Positions 8,433 to 16,404 of a DNA stretch of 35,726 nucleotides are shown here, one piece after another. Under the pieces are notes generated by a model, which saw nothing but the letters and a program-made list of their open reading frames with translations, was not told the origin of the DNA and made no database searches. The DNA is from JAUNST01 sp964452285 (lineage in GTDB: Bacteria; Patescibacteriota; Microgenomatia; UBA1400; PJMF01). Both the position numbers and the translations under genes were made by a program. How positions within the stretch are numbered: the first letter of the stretch is position 1; each line of letters opens with the position of its first letter. Location of the stretch: NCBI GenBank assembly GCA_964452285.1, contig CAYVKW010000005.1:1-35726 (forward strand), given 5' to 3'.

Positions 8433-9317
8433 ATGACTAAAGTAAAGAAAGCAGTGATTACCGACGCAGGATTTGCTAGCCGCTATTTACCCATTACCAA
8501 AACTATTCCTAAAGCAATGTTGCCACTGGGCAATCGACCAATCATGCAGCTGGTAGTGGAAGAATGCGTGGAAGCAGGCATTGAAGAAATTATTATTGTG
8601 GCTACGCCAGAGGGAAAACCGATTTACGAAGATTATTTCAATAATAATGTCAATCGCATTCGTAAGCAGCTGGCGAGTCAAGGTAAAGAAGATCGCTATG
8701 AACCAGTGCAGCATGTTTTGGATTATCCAAAAATCGTAGTAATTACTCAAGATCCGGCGCTACCTTATGGCAATGGATCGCCAATCGCATCAGCAAAGGA
8801 TTTTTTGCAAAATGAAGAGGCTTTCCTCGCACTTTATAGTGATGATGTAGTTTTTGGCGAGGAAGGAACAGCGAAAGCGTTAGTGGATGCTTATGCAAAA
8901 AATCCTGATGTAGAAGCAATAATTGGCGTGCAAGAAGTAGAGGGCAAGGCGATTGAAAAATATGGAAGTGTGAAATTTAAGAAAGACGGTATCAGCGTGG
9001 AGAGAGTAATAGAAAAGCCAAAATACGAAGAGGCGCCATCGCAATTGGCTTCTTATGGTCGTTATTTATTGCGTCCAAGCGTGTTTAAATTCTTAAATCC
9101 AGAGGAGACTGGCAAAGATGGAGAGTTGTGGACGGCAGATGCGGTAGACAAACTGACCAAAAAATCGAAAGTGATTACCGCTCGAGCCAAAGGCGTATGG
9201 TGGACAACCGGTGATCCTGAAAATTATTTCATGGCGCACTTAAATTATGTCTTGCGTTATGAAAAATATGGCGAAAAAGTGGAAAATTATTGCCAAGAAT
9301 TTAAGAAGAAGAAATAA
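8433..9317 (+). CDS. galU: UTP-glucose-1-phosphate uridylyltransferase-like nucleotidyltransferase
   Basis: A nucleotidyltransferase of the GalU/RmlA type, expected to make UDP-glucose or a related sugar nucleotide for envelope polysaccharides. From the ATG at 8433 (Shine-Dalgarno AAAGGTG just upstream) it has 294 residues, close to the GalU norm. Matching blocks are LPITKTIPKAMLPLGNRPIMQ near residue 18, DDVVFGEE near 140, VIEKPK near 196 and WWTTGDPENY near 261. The phosphate-binding loop is unusual: where GalU has AGLGTR this protein has AGFASR, so the second glycine and the threonine are replaced. It could still be active, or it could use a different nucleotide. The family call is firm; the exact substrate is less sure. 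Confidence 0.85.
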   Translation: MTKVKKAVITDAGFASRYLPITKTIPKAMLPLGNRPIMQLVVEECVEAGIEEIIIVATPEGKPIYEDYFNNNVNRIRKQLASQGKEDRYEPVQHVLDYPKIVVITQDPALPYGNGSPIASAKDFLQNEEAFLALYSDDVVFGEEGTAKALVDAYAKNPDVEAIIGVQEVEGKAIEKYGSVKFKKDGISVERVIEKPKYEEAPSQLASYGRYLLRPSVFKFLNPEETGKDGELWTADAVDKLTKKSKVITARAKGVWWTTGDPENYFMAHLNYVLRYEKYGEKVENYCQEFKKKK

Positions 9318-9338
9318 AAAAAGAGAGAAAAGCACAAC

Positions 9339-12300
9339 ATGTGGAAGTTTCTAGAACAAATTTTTGATGAAAATGCGAAAACACTAAAAAAATATCAGTT
9401 GATCGTGGATCAAATTAATGCTTGGGAACCGCAAATAAAAAGTTTAAGCGATAAAAAATTGGCGGAGCAAACGGCAAAATTCAAAGCAATTTTGCGGCAA
9501 GAAATGGAAAAAGGTAAAAGTGAAGCTGAAGTACTTGACATGATTTTGCCAGAAGCATTTGCGACAGTAAGAGAAGCGTCTCAAAGAGTTCTAGGAATGC
9601 GACATTTTGATGTCCAACTACTGGCTGGAATTGGCTTGCATTATGGCAAAATCACAGAGCAAAAAACTGGTGAAGGAAAAACTTTAACCGTGACTTGCCC
9701 ACTCTATTTGAATGCGCTAACGGAAAAAGGGGTGCATTTGGTAACAGTAAATGACTATCTAGCAGAGGTAGGTGCAGGCTGGATGGGGGAAATTTATCAT
9801 TTTTTGGGTCTCAAAACAGCGGTAATTATTCATGACCAAGCAAAAATGTATGATCCCAATTTCCAAAGTGAGGACAGAGGAGATGAAAGATTGGAACATT
9901 TTGCGCCAATTACGAGGCAACAAGCATATTTGTGCGACGTGGTTTATGGCACTAATAATGAATTCGGGTTTGATTATTTAAGAGACAATATGGTGCCAAG
10001 TCTCAAATCAATGGTACAAAGAACTGATACACCGCATTTTTTTGCGATTGTAGATGAGGCCGACTCGATTTTAATCGATGAAGCGAGAACGCCGTTGATT
10101 ATTTCGGCGCCAGACAGCGAACCAACGGATAAATATATTAAATTCGCAACGATGGTGACAACTTTGACAAAAGGAACTGACTACGCTTTGGATGAAAAAC
10201 AAAAAACAGCAACTTTAACTGACTTAGGAGTGAAGCGAATTGAACAAAAATTGGGAGTGAAAAACCTATATGAAGAGAATTTTGACACGATACATTATAT
10301 AGAAAATGCTTTGCGGGCACAAACTCTCTATCAAAGAGATAAAGAATACATTGTACGCGATAATCAAGTAATTATCGTGGATGAGCATACGGGACGTTTA
10401 ATGTATGGACGGCGTTATAGCAATGGTTTGCATCAAGCGATTGAAGCCAAAGAAAATGTCAAAATCCAACAAGAGTCGCGCACGTTGGCAACTGTATCTC
10501 TGCAAAACTATTTCCGGATGTATGAAAAGCTAGCCGGCATGACAGGAACGGCGGGAACGGAAGCGGAGGAATTCAAAAAAATCTACAAAATGGACGTGCT
10601 CATCGTGCCGACAAATAAAGCAGTTACTAGAGATGATAAATCTGATGTAGTTTATAAAACGGCGGCGGCAAAATACAGTGCCTTAGTAAAAGAAGTGGAA
10701 GAGATACACAAAACTGGACAGCCGATTTTAATTGGTACACGGTCTATTTATCATAATCAGCTTATTTCTGACTTAATGCGCAAGAAGGGCATTGAGCATG
10801 AAGTGCTGAATGCGAAAAATAATGAAAAGGAAGCTTTTATTATCGCCGAGGCAGGCAAGAAAGACGCAATTACGGTGGCAACTAATATCGCCGGCCGAGG
10901 CGTTGATATCGTGCTTGGGGGCGCGAAGCCAGAACTGAAAGATTTTCGCTTTGAAGAGGAAAAGAGAAAAAAGAGAAGTGAAAAATTTACTGATAAAGCA
11001 AATAAAGATGAATTGAAAGAGATAAAGGCAAAAGCAAAAGAATTAGGTTTACCACCAAGCGTCAAAGCAGCCGATTACGACCTAAAAGCTTATGAGAAAG
11101 CAGTAAAAAATTGGCAAGAAAAAAATAAGGAGGTGGTGAAGTTGGGAGGTTTAGCAATTTTGGGCACCGAAAGACACGAATCGAGAAGAATTGACAATCA
11201 ATTGCGGGGACGAGCTGGACGACAAGGAGATCCTGGATCCTCGAGATTTTACATGGCTTTGGAAGATGAAATCATGCGGATTTTTGGCGGCGAGCAAGTG
11301 GCAAAGTTAATGGATTTTCTTAAAATCCCAGAAAGTCAGCCAATTGAGGCAGCAATGGTGAGTAAAACGATTGAGGCGTCTCAAACAAAAGTGGAAGGAT
11401 TTTTCTTTGATCAAAGACAAAGATTGGTAGAGTTTGACGATGTGATGAATCGACAAAGAGAAGTAATTTACAAAAGGCGGCGACGGTTTTTAGAACTATC
11501 AACAGTGGATTTGGCTGATACGAGTAAAAATGAAGCAAAGGAAGCAGAGAAAACTCTAGCAGACGAGATTTTGGGTTATTTAGATAAAGCGGTACAGAAC
11601 TTGGTGCAAGCGGCTTTCATTGGCAATACGCAAGATAATCAAGATGAGCTAAAAGATGAAGAAGAAGTGGCAGCGGAGAAAAAAGCTCGGAGCGGGCAAA
11701 TTTTGCAAGAGCTGGTGAAGATTATTCCTTTTGACGGAGCGTCGCAGCAAAATTTGCGCAAAAGAATTGAAACGATAGGAGACGACCAAGAAGAAATTGT
11801 CAAAGAGCTACAATTATTATTGCGCAAAACTTATCAAGCACGCGAACAAACCGTGGGACCAGAAATTGCACGCGAAATTGAAAAAAGCGTCATGTTGGGA
11901 ACAATGGACGAATTATGGATGAATCATTTAGACGCGATTGAAGATTTGCGACAGGGGATTTGGATGCGCGGTGACAAAAGCACTGTGTTGGCGGAGTATA
12001 GAAAAGAGGCTTTCTCACTCTTTGAAAAACTAATGCGGGAGATAGAGCAAACGGTGGTGCAGAGAATTTTCCGGGTACAAATAAATCCAGAAATAATCGC
12101 ACAGAGACAAGCAGAAATACTGAGACAGCAAAAAGAAATGGTGATGCAAGGCACGAGCGGCAATGGCGGTACCGACTTGGAAACAATGAAAAGAGAGGCG
12201 ACGGCAGAAACTCAAGAAATGGTGGAAACAGAAAAACCAGCAAAGGTAATGAATGATGCTAGCAGCCTAGCGGCGGCGCTGGCGCGGAGAGCGGAGAAAA

Positions 12301-12419
12301 AAACGACGGGGAACGGCGCGCCAGCATCAATGGCAAAAACGTCCAAAGTGGGACGAAACGATCCTTGTCCGTGCGGAAGCGGGAAAAAATATAAAAAGTG
12401 CTGTGGGAAAAATGATTAA
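9339..12419 (+). CDS. secA: Preprotein translocase ATPase SecA
   Basis: The motor ATPase that drives unfolded proteins through SecYEG across the cytoplasmic membrane. Walker A is TGEGKT near residue 110, Walker B/DEAD is VDEAD near 237, and motif VI lies in GTERHESRRIDNQLRGRAGR. The C-terminus ends in the SEC-C zinc motif CPCGSGKKYKKCC (about residue 1010), which in other bacteria binds SecB or phospholipid. At 1026 residues it is longer than the usual 800-900. Part of the excess is a lysine/glutamate-rich insert of about 60 residues between the GRGVDI motif (near 520) and GTERHE. GRGVDI has valine where GRGTDI is usual. The ATG at 9339 follows a purine-rich tract (AAGAGAG). It sits 21 bases after the galU-like gene. 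Confidence 0.97.
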   Translation: MWKFLEQIFDENAKTLKKYQLIVDQINAWEPQIKSLSDKKLAEQTAKFKAILRQEMEKGKSEAEVLDMILPEAFATVREASQRVLGMRHFDVQLLAGIGLHYGKITEQKTGEGKTLTVTCPLYLNALTEKGVHLVTVNDYLAEVGAGWMGEIYHFLGLKTAVIIHDQAKMYDPNFQSEDRGDERLEHFAPITRQQAYLCDVVYGTNNEFGFDYLRDNMVPSLKSMVQRTDTPHFFAIVDEADSILIDEARTPLIISAPDSEPTDKYIKFATMVTTLTKGTDYALDEKQKTATLTDLGVKRIEQKLGVKNLYEENFDTIHYIENALRAQTLYQRDKEYIVRDNQVIIVDEHTGRLMYGRRYSNGLHQAIEAKENVKIQQESRTLATVSLQNYFRMYEKLAGMTGTAGTEAEEFKKIYKMDVLIVPTNKAVTRDDKSDVVYKTAAAKYSALVKEVEEIHKTGQPILIGTRSIYHNQLISDLMRKKGIEHEVLNAKNNEKEAFIIAEAGKKDAITVATNIAGRGVDIVLGGAKPELKDFRFEEEKRKKRSEKFTDKANKDELKEIKAKAKELGLPPSVKAADYDLKAYEKAVKNWQEKNKEVVKLGGLAILGTERHESRRIDNQLRGRAGRQGDPGSSRFYMALEDEIMRIFGGEQVAKLMDFLKIPESQPIEAAMVSKTIEASQTKVEGFFFDQRQRLVEFDDVMNRQREVIYKRRRRFLELSTVDLADTSKNEAKEAEKTLADEILGYLDKAVQNLVQAAFIGNTQDNQDELKDEEEVAAEKKARSGQILQELVKIIPFDGASQQNLRKRIETIGDDQEEIVKELQLLLRKTYQAREQTVGPEIAREIEKSVMLGTMDELWMNHLDAIEDLRQGIWMRGDKSTVLAEYRKEAFSLFEKLMREIEQTVVQRIFRVQINPEIIAQRQAEILRQQKEMVMQGTSGNGGTDLETMKREATAETQEMVETEKPAKVMNDASSLAAALARRAEKKTTGNGAPASMAKTSKVGRNDPCPCGSGKKYKKCCGKND

Positions 12420-12434
12420 TTAAAATCAAAATAA

Positions 12435-13181
12435 ATGAAAATAATTTCTTGGAACGTCAATGGACTGAGAGCAGTGGCGAGAAAAAAATGTTTTGCGGAA
12501 CAACTGGAAGAAGAGGTGCCAGACGTGATTTGTGTGCAAGAGACCAAAATAAACCAAGAAATTCCATTTGTCTATCCTGGCTATCAAGAATTTTGGAGTC
12601 ACGGTGAAAAAGCTGGTTATGCTGGGACGCTGACCTTGGTGCGAGAAAACATAAAAAGTGAGAGGGTAGAGCCACCAAAATTTTTGAATGACGAGGGGAG
12701 ATTGGTGGCACTAGATTTAGGAAAATTTTATTTACTTAATTGCTACTTTCCGAATGGCGGTATGGGCGAAGAGCGGTTAAATTATAAAAAAAAGTATTAC
12801 GACGAATTTTTGATTTATGTCAAAGAATTAGAAAAAACGAAAGCGGTGATTTTTTGTGGCGATGTCAATACAGCTCACCGGGAGATAGACTTGGCGCGAC
12901 CAAAAGCGAATGAAAAAAATACGGGGTTTTTACCTTGGGAGCGCGCGTGGTTGGACGAAGTGGAAAAGGCGGAAATGGTGGATTGTTGGCGCGCGCGTCA
13001 TGAAAATGAAGTAGGGTATACGTGGTGGGATTATAAGACGCGCGCACGAGAAAGAAACGTTGGCTGGCGTATAGATTACTTTTTTTGTTCTAAATCTATA
13101 TTTGAGATGGTAGAATCGTGCGAAATCCTTTCGCATTTTTTGGGGAGTGATCACGCTCCAGTAGAACTGAATCTGGAGTAA
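12435..13181 (+). CDS. xthA: Exodeoxyribonuclease III / AP endonuclease
   Basis: A metal-dependent nuclease of the exonuclease-endonuclease-phosphatase family that cuts DNA at abasic sites during base excision repair. All core motifs are visible: SWNVNGLRA at residues 5-13, the metal-binding glutamate in QETK near 36, CGDVNTAHREIDLA with the catalytic Asp/Asn near 141-145, the tryptophan-rich GYTWWDY block near 193, and the terminal SDHAPVEL with the catalytic histidine near 242. The length of 248 is near the ExoA/XthA norm. It starts 15 bases after secA with no clear ribosome binding site and ends 15 bases before the convergent nadD gene. Confidence 0.95.
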   Translation: MKIISWNVNGLRAVARKKCFAEQLEEEVPDVICVQETKINQEIPFVYPGYQEFWSHGEKAGYAGTLTLVRENIKSERVEPPKFLNDEGRLVALDLGKFYLLNCYFPNGGMGEERLNYKKKYYDEFLIYVKELEKTKAVIFCGDVNTAHREIDLARPKANEKNTGFLPWERAWLDEVEKAEMVDCWRARHENEVGYTWWDYKTRARERNVGWRIDYFFCSKSIFEMVESCEILSHFLGSDHAPVELNLE

Positions 13182-13196
13182 GATAAAAAAAGCGGT

Positions 13197-13787
13197 TTAA
13201 TTTTCTGAAAGCACGACTAATTTTTTCCAAGAAAGATCGCCAGCCGCTTGCAATTGGCGAATTTGTGTAGAAGAAATGTCAACAATAGGGAAGTCAGACA
13301 AAAAAATCATATTGGGCAGCAATGGTGGCTGTAAATAAGGAGCACGGGGATAAACAAGAACAGGAAATTGCTGGAGCAAGGCTTGATAATGATGCCACTG
13401 AGGAAAAGTTGCGACTTGGTCGCTACCAATAATAAATTGGAAAGTGTAATCAGGATAAAGCTGCTGAAAGTGACAAAGGGTGTGGTAAGAAACACTAAGC
13501 TGTTTGCTTTGAGAAATTTCGTAGAGCTCTACCCTACTTTTAATTCGGGTTTTTTTCGGTAAACTGGCGATAAGATCAGCGAGAGCCGAAAGCCGTTCTT
13601 GATCTGGAGCAAGAGTTTTGGCAAAAACATGGTTTTTGCAAGGTACGAACCAAATTTCGTCGACTATCCCCCGCTCTAGCAGCTCATGAGCAATGCGACG
13701 ATGACCTAAATGAGGAGGGTTAAAACTGCCGCCAAAAATGCCAACAAGGTGAGGCTTTAAGGTTGATAAAGCGGGACTATTTGCCAT
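13197..13787 (-). CDS. nadD: Nicotinate-nucleotide adenylyltransferase
   Basis: Transfers AMP from ATP to nicotinate mononucleotide in NAD synthesis. The nucleotidyltransferase motif GIFGGSFNPPHLGH lies near the N-terminus and the second substrate motif ISSTQIRQ near the C-terminus, as in NadD. The ATG at 13787 gives 196 residues with the motif about 14 residues in, a normal spacing. The longer frame from 13823 would overlap uppS by 47 bases and is less likely. With the chosen start, the gene overlaps the uppS stop by 11 bases, so the pair is probably one operon. Confidence 0.93.
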   Translation of the reverse strand: MANSPALSTLKPHLVGIFGGSFNPPHLGHRRIAHELLERGIVDEIWFVPCKNHVFAKTLAPDQERLSALADLIASLPKKTRIKSRVELYEISQSKQLSVSYHTLCHFQQLYPDYTFQFIIGSDQVATFPQWHHYQALLQQFPVLVYPRAPYLQPPLLPNMIFLSDFPIVDISSTQIRQLQAAGDLSWKKLVVLSEN

Positions 13788-14499
13788 AGCGTCTCTGACG
13801 TCGCTGATAGTCGGCAATAGCAAGTTCTAAGTCGGCGGCAGTCCAGTCAGGCATTGGTTTATCACTGAAATAGAGTTCGCTGTAAGCGGACTGCCAGCTC
13901 AAAAAACCAGAAAGGCGTTGCTCGCCGGAAGTACGAATAATGAGATCAGGAGCCGGAATATGAGTGGGAGCAGTATCAAGATAGAGAGAAAAAGAGTCGG
14001 GAGTGACTTTTTTGACGGTGGGATCAGCGATAATTTTATTAACCGCGCGGACAATTTCGTCTTGACCGCCATAATTAAAAGCGATATTGAGCTGTAATTT
14101 TTGATTATCCTTAGTGATTTCTTCCCATTTATTAATAATGGTGCGAAATTTTTCCGAAAGATTGTCTTCCCTACCCAAGCAAACAATTCGGACGCCTTGC
14201 TGATGAAGATCTTGACCATACTGATTGAAAAAAAGGTCAAAAAGCTGAAAGAGGCCGTCAACTTCTTCCTCACTGCGATGCCAGTTTTCGGTACTAAAAC
14301 CCCAAATGGTGAGATAAGGAATGCGGAGCGCAAGGGCTTTTTTAACCAATTCGGGGAAAACTTTTTCCACTACGCGGCGGTGGCCCATGAGAGCGGGAAG
14401 GTTGTGAGCTTTGGCCCAACGGCGATTGCCGTCGGGAATAAGAGCGATGTGCTGCAAAGGCGGATTGCCGAGAACATTTTTGACAGTGATTTTGGGCAT
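13777..14499 (-). CDS. uppS: Undecaprenyl diphosphate synthase
   Basis: A cis-prenyltransferase that builds the C55 lipid carrier for peptidoglycan and surface polysaccharide from farnesyl and isopentenyl diphosphate. The signature HIALIPDGNRRWAK near residue 17 holds the catalytic aspartate and the arginines that bind diphosphate. FSTENWHRS near residue 68 and PDLIIRTSGEQRLSGF near 190 complete the family pattern. At 240 residues it is full length. It is the first gene of the uppS-nadD pair, and a TATAAT on the reverse strand (14540-14535) gives a leader of about 30 bases. Confidence 0.96.
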   Translation of the reverse strand: MPKITVKNVLGNPPLQHIALIPDGNRRWAKAHNLPALMGHRRVVEKVFPELVKKALALRIPYLTIWGFSTENWHRSEEEVDGLFQLFDLFFNQYGQDLHQQGVRIVCLGREDNLSEKFRTIINKWEEITKDNQKLQLNIAFNYGGQDEIVRAVNKIIADPTVKKVTPDSFSLYLDTAPTHIPAPDLIIRTSGEQRLSGFLSWQSAYSELYFSDKPMPDWTAADLELAIADYQRRQRRYGK

Positions 14500-14534
14500 A
14501 AATTAAAATAAATAATACTTGTTACAGATAGACG

Positions 14535-14540
14535 ATTATA
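14535..14540 (-). promoter_or_regulatory. -10 box of uppS
   Basis: TATAAT read on the reverse strand, placed just downstream of the 133-residue membrane-protein gene and about 35 bases before the uppS ATG. Confidence 0.5.
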
Positions 14541-14542
14541 AC

Positions 14543-14944
14543 TTATTTAGGAGATTTTGAAGACCGATGATTTTTCAAAACGAAGGAAAATTTGAGAAAA
14601 AGATAAAAAAGCGCCACTTGCCAAAAGAGACAAAAGAAAAGAACACTGGTTTTAACAACCATAAGAGGGCAAGTGGCGCTGAAAAAATACAAAATAAGAG
14701 GACGGAAAAAAAAGCGCCAAAAAAGAGTGAGAAAAGAAAAAATCAAAAGAGGAGCAGCAACGAGAAAACGGCAGAATTGCTGACGAACAAGAGAAAATAC
14801 GGTTTGATATGGATGAAGCAAAAGACCAAAAACAATTTTGAGGCTAGCATAAAAATAAGAAAGAAAATAATTCAATAAAGGAGAAACAGGACGAGATGAT
14901 CGAGGCGATGAGACGGTTGAAGAAGAATAATTTGCTTGAGACAT
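14543..14944 (-). CDS. Hypothetical multi-pass membrane protein
   Basis: A 133-residue protein that I do not recognise. A serine-rich head (residues 1-22) is followed by a hydrophobic region with roughly three membrane segments (about 28-45, 60-85 and 95-122) and a basic tail. It starts 18 bases after the end of the 65-residue membrane protein gene, in the same direction, and so may belong to the ECF sigma operon. An overlapping forward frame (14567-14878) codes only for a lysine-rich string and is its antisense shadow. Its reality rests on the membrane-like pattern and the tight spacing. Confidence 0.5.
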   Translation of the reverse strand: MSQANYSSSTVSSPRSSRPVSPLLNYFLSYFYASLKIVFGLLLHPYQTVFSLVRQQFCRFLVAAPLLIFSFLTLFWRFFFRPLILYFFSATCPLMVVKTSVLFFCLFWQVALFYLFLKFSFVLKNHRSSKSPK

Positions 14945-14962
14945 AAAATTGACTAATTAAAA

Positions 14963-15160
14963 CTATAATTGACATCTCCTCTGCCAAAATTCAAACATAA
15001 GAGCAAAAATAAAGGCGAAAATGAGCCAAACTTGCCAAGAATGTTGCCAAATCCAAGCGCTAAAACGACGAAAGCGAGAAGGAAGCAAGTGAGCAGACTC
15101 AAGAGGAACTTGAAGTTGAGCTTCTTTTTGGAGTTGGCGTAAAAATTGTTTTTCTTGCAT
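14963..15160 (-). CDS. Small single-pass membrane protein downstream of the ECF sigma gene
   Basis: Only 65 residues. A charged N-terminal half (about residues 1-36, rich in Q, K, R and E) is followed by one membrane helix (about 38-58, tryptophan- and phenylalanine-rich) and a short basic end. It begins 67 bases after the sigma gene. Anti-sigma factors of ECF systems are usually single-pass membrane proteins encoded directly after the sigma factor, with the sigma-binding part inside the cell at the N-terminus. This protein has that layout but is much shorter than known anti-sigma factors and lacks a visible zinc motif (HxxxCxxC). An anti-sigma role is inferred from position and topology. Confidence 0.55.
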   Translation of the reverse strand: MQEKQFLRQLQKEAQLQVPLESAHLLPSRFRRFSAWIWQHSWQVWLIFAFIFALMFEFWQRRCQL

Positions 15161-15227
15161 TAAAGTAAAATAGTAAAGAGTGATAATTTGTAACTTTAGT
15201 CGGAATTAAGAGGAAAAATCACGCAAA

Positions 15228-15776
15228 TTAGTCGTCGAGTTCTTGATAAGCTTGGCGAAAGGCTTGGCGCGCGCGGAAAAGTTCACTCTCGATAGCTTTG
15301 GTAGTCTTACCGCGCGCGCTGGCCAAATCTTTGACTTTGGACTGGTCAAGATATTTTTGCATTAAAAGCTCGCGATAATAGTTCCCAATTTTTTTCCAAA
15401 CTAAATCGAGCTTTTCAGCTAATTCCTGAGAAGAATAAAACTCCGGGGTAGGCAAAAAATCGGAAAGAGGCAGAAGATGGAGGACTTTTTTAGCATAGAG
15501 TTTGCGATAATAATCAGCAATCTCGTGTTTAGCGATGGAACACATCCAAGTCCAAAGAGAACTATTACCAGCAAAGTTGCTTAAATTTTGAAGACAATTA
15601 ATAAAAGTTTCTTGGACTAAATCCTGGACATCCTGAGAAGAAGAAAGACGACCAGCAATAAAATGAGTCAGGCGTGACTGGTAAAGGTGATACCAATCAA
15701 GAACAGCCCGAGAGTCGCCGCGCCTCAAACCAGACAAAAGCTTTTTTTCATCTATAACTGGCAAAAGACTTGGCAT
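15228..15776 (-). CDS. ECF-type RNA polymerase sigma factor
   Basis: A 182-residue alternative sigma factor with only regions 2 and 4, the group 4 (ECF) layout. Region 2 spans about residues 20-95 and includes the core-binding block DVQDLVQETFINCL and the following WTWMCSIAKHEIADYYRK. Region 4 spans about 120-175 with a helix-turn-helix in VKDLASARGKTTKAIESELFRARQAF. The ATG lies 7 bases after a TATAAT, so the message is probably leaderless. It is transcribed away from the pilin operon, with the two -10 boxes about 24 bases apart, and is followed by two small membrane-protein genes that may include its anti-sigma factor. Confidence 0.9.
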   Translation of the reverse strand: MPSLLPVIDEKKLLSGLRRGDSRAVLDWYHLYQSRLTHFIAGRLSSSQDVQDLVQETFINCLQNLSNFAGNSSLWTWMCSIAKHEIADYYRKLYAKKVLHLLPLSDFLPTPEFYSSQELAEKLDLVWKKIGNYYRELLMQKYLDQSKVKDLASARGKTTKAIESELFRARQAFRQAYQELDD

Positions 15777-15783
15777 ACGTCTT

Positions 15784-15789
15784 ATTATA
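15784..15789 (-). promoter_or_regulatory. -10 box of the ECF sigma gene, leaderless
   Basis: TATAAT on the reverse strand ends 7 bases before the sigma ATG at 15776. It is arranged back to back with the pilin promoter. Confidence 0.6.
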
Positions 15790-15809
15790 ATGTAAAAAAA
15801 TGGAAAAGA

Positions 15810-15818
15810 TGATATAAT
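15810..15818 (+). promoter_or_regulatory. Extended -10 promoter of the pilin operon
   Basis: TGATATAAT is an extended -10 element. The first ATG (15823) is only 4 bases downstream and the second in-frame ATG (15829) is 10 bases downstream, so a leaderless start at 15829 fits best. Confidence 0.65.
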
Positions 15819-15828
15819 TGGAATGGAA

Positions 15829-16404
15829 ATGAAAAGCCATAATAAAATAGTTTTATTAGCATTATTTTTTACAATTGTTGTTTTCAGCGATTGCTTTGTT
15901 AATCAAGCGTTCGCAGCTTCTTGTCAAACAAGAACTGCTGGTTGCAGAACGAATGACATAAATGAAACTCAATGTTGCAATGGTGGCGGGACTTGGCACA
16001 ATGGAGAAGACTGTAGTGGAGCTAATTTATGTGCAACAGAGGAAGGAGAAACGGGCACTCAAATAAATGTCGACATGGGCGAAGTGACGGGGAATGACGC
16101 TGCTTTTAATTATAATGACAGGTTGCTATTACGGCCAGGAGGTGAAGCGGTGGCTGCACGATATGAATCAATTTTTAGCATAGTTAATTTAGTTGTTAAG
16201 TATCTCTATATTGCGGCCGGACTAGTCTTTTTTGCTTTAATTCTGACTTCTGGCTATAGGCTAGTATTTATGGGAGATAAACAAAAAGCTTGGAGCAGCG
16301 TTAAAAGCAATTTAACGACCGGAGTAATTGGACTGATAATTATGTTTGCAGTTTATTGGATCATAGCGATAATAGAAAAATTGACAGGACTGAATATTAT
16401 ATGA
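15829..16404 (+). CDS. VirB2/T4SS-pilin-like protein 1, cysteine-rich
   Basis: From the ATG at 15829 it has 191 residues. A signal peptide (about 1-30, ending AFA) is followed by a short external domain with about nine cysteines, including TQCC and a DCSGANLC block, and then two membrane helices (about 115-140 and 158-182) separated by a loop with GDKQKAWSSVKSNL. The two-helix core with a GDxxK loop is the pattern of type IV secretion pilins (VirB2/TrbC, Pfam T4SS_pilin) that are common in CPR genomes. In known systems such pilins form an extracellular tube or pilus. The next gene overlaps by four bases (ATGA). The membrane core is well supported; the function of the cysteine-rich head is unknown. 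Confidence 0.8.
   Translation: MKSHNKIVLLALFFTIVVFSDCFVNQAFAASCQTRTAGCRTNDINETQCCNGGGTWHNGEDCSGANLCATEEGETGTQINVDMGEVTGNDAAFNYNDRLLLRPGGEAVAARYESIFSIVNLVVKYLYIAAGLVFFALILTSGYRLVFMGDKQKAWSSVKSNLTTGVIGLIIMFAVYWIIAIIEKLTGLNII

Noticed and set aside
11890..12243. Reverse ORFs under secA (11890-12243, 11924-12163, 12030-12215)
   Set aside because: Antisense shadows of the well-supported SecA C-terminal region.
13788..13823. Longer nadD form starting at 13823
   Set aside because: It would overlap uppS by 47 bases and add 12 residues ahead of a start that already has normal spacing to the GSFNPPHLGH motif.
14101..14511. Forward ORF of 136 residues
   Set aside because: Lies wholly antisense to uppS, whose catalytic motifs are intact.
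14567..14878. Forward ORF of 103 residues, lysine-rich
   Set aside because: Antisense shadow of the reverse-strand membrane protein; low-complexity KKxEK pattern and no ribosome binding site.
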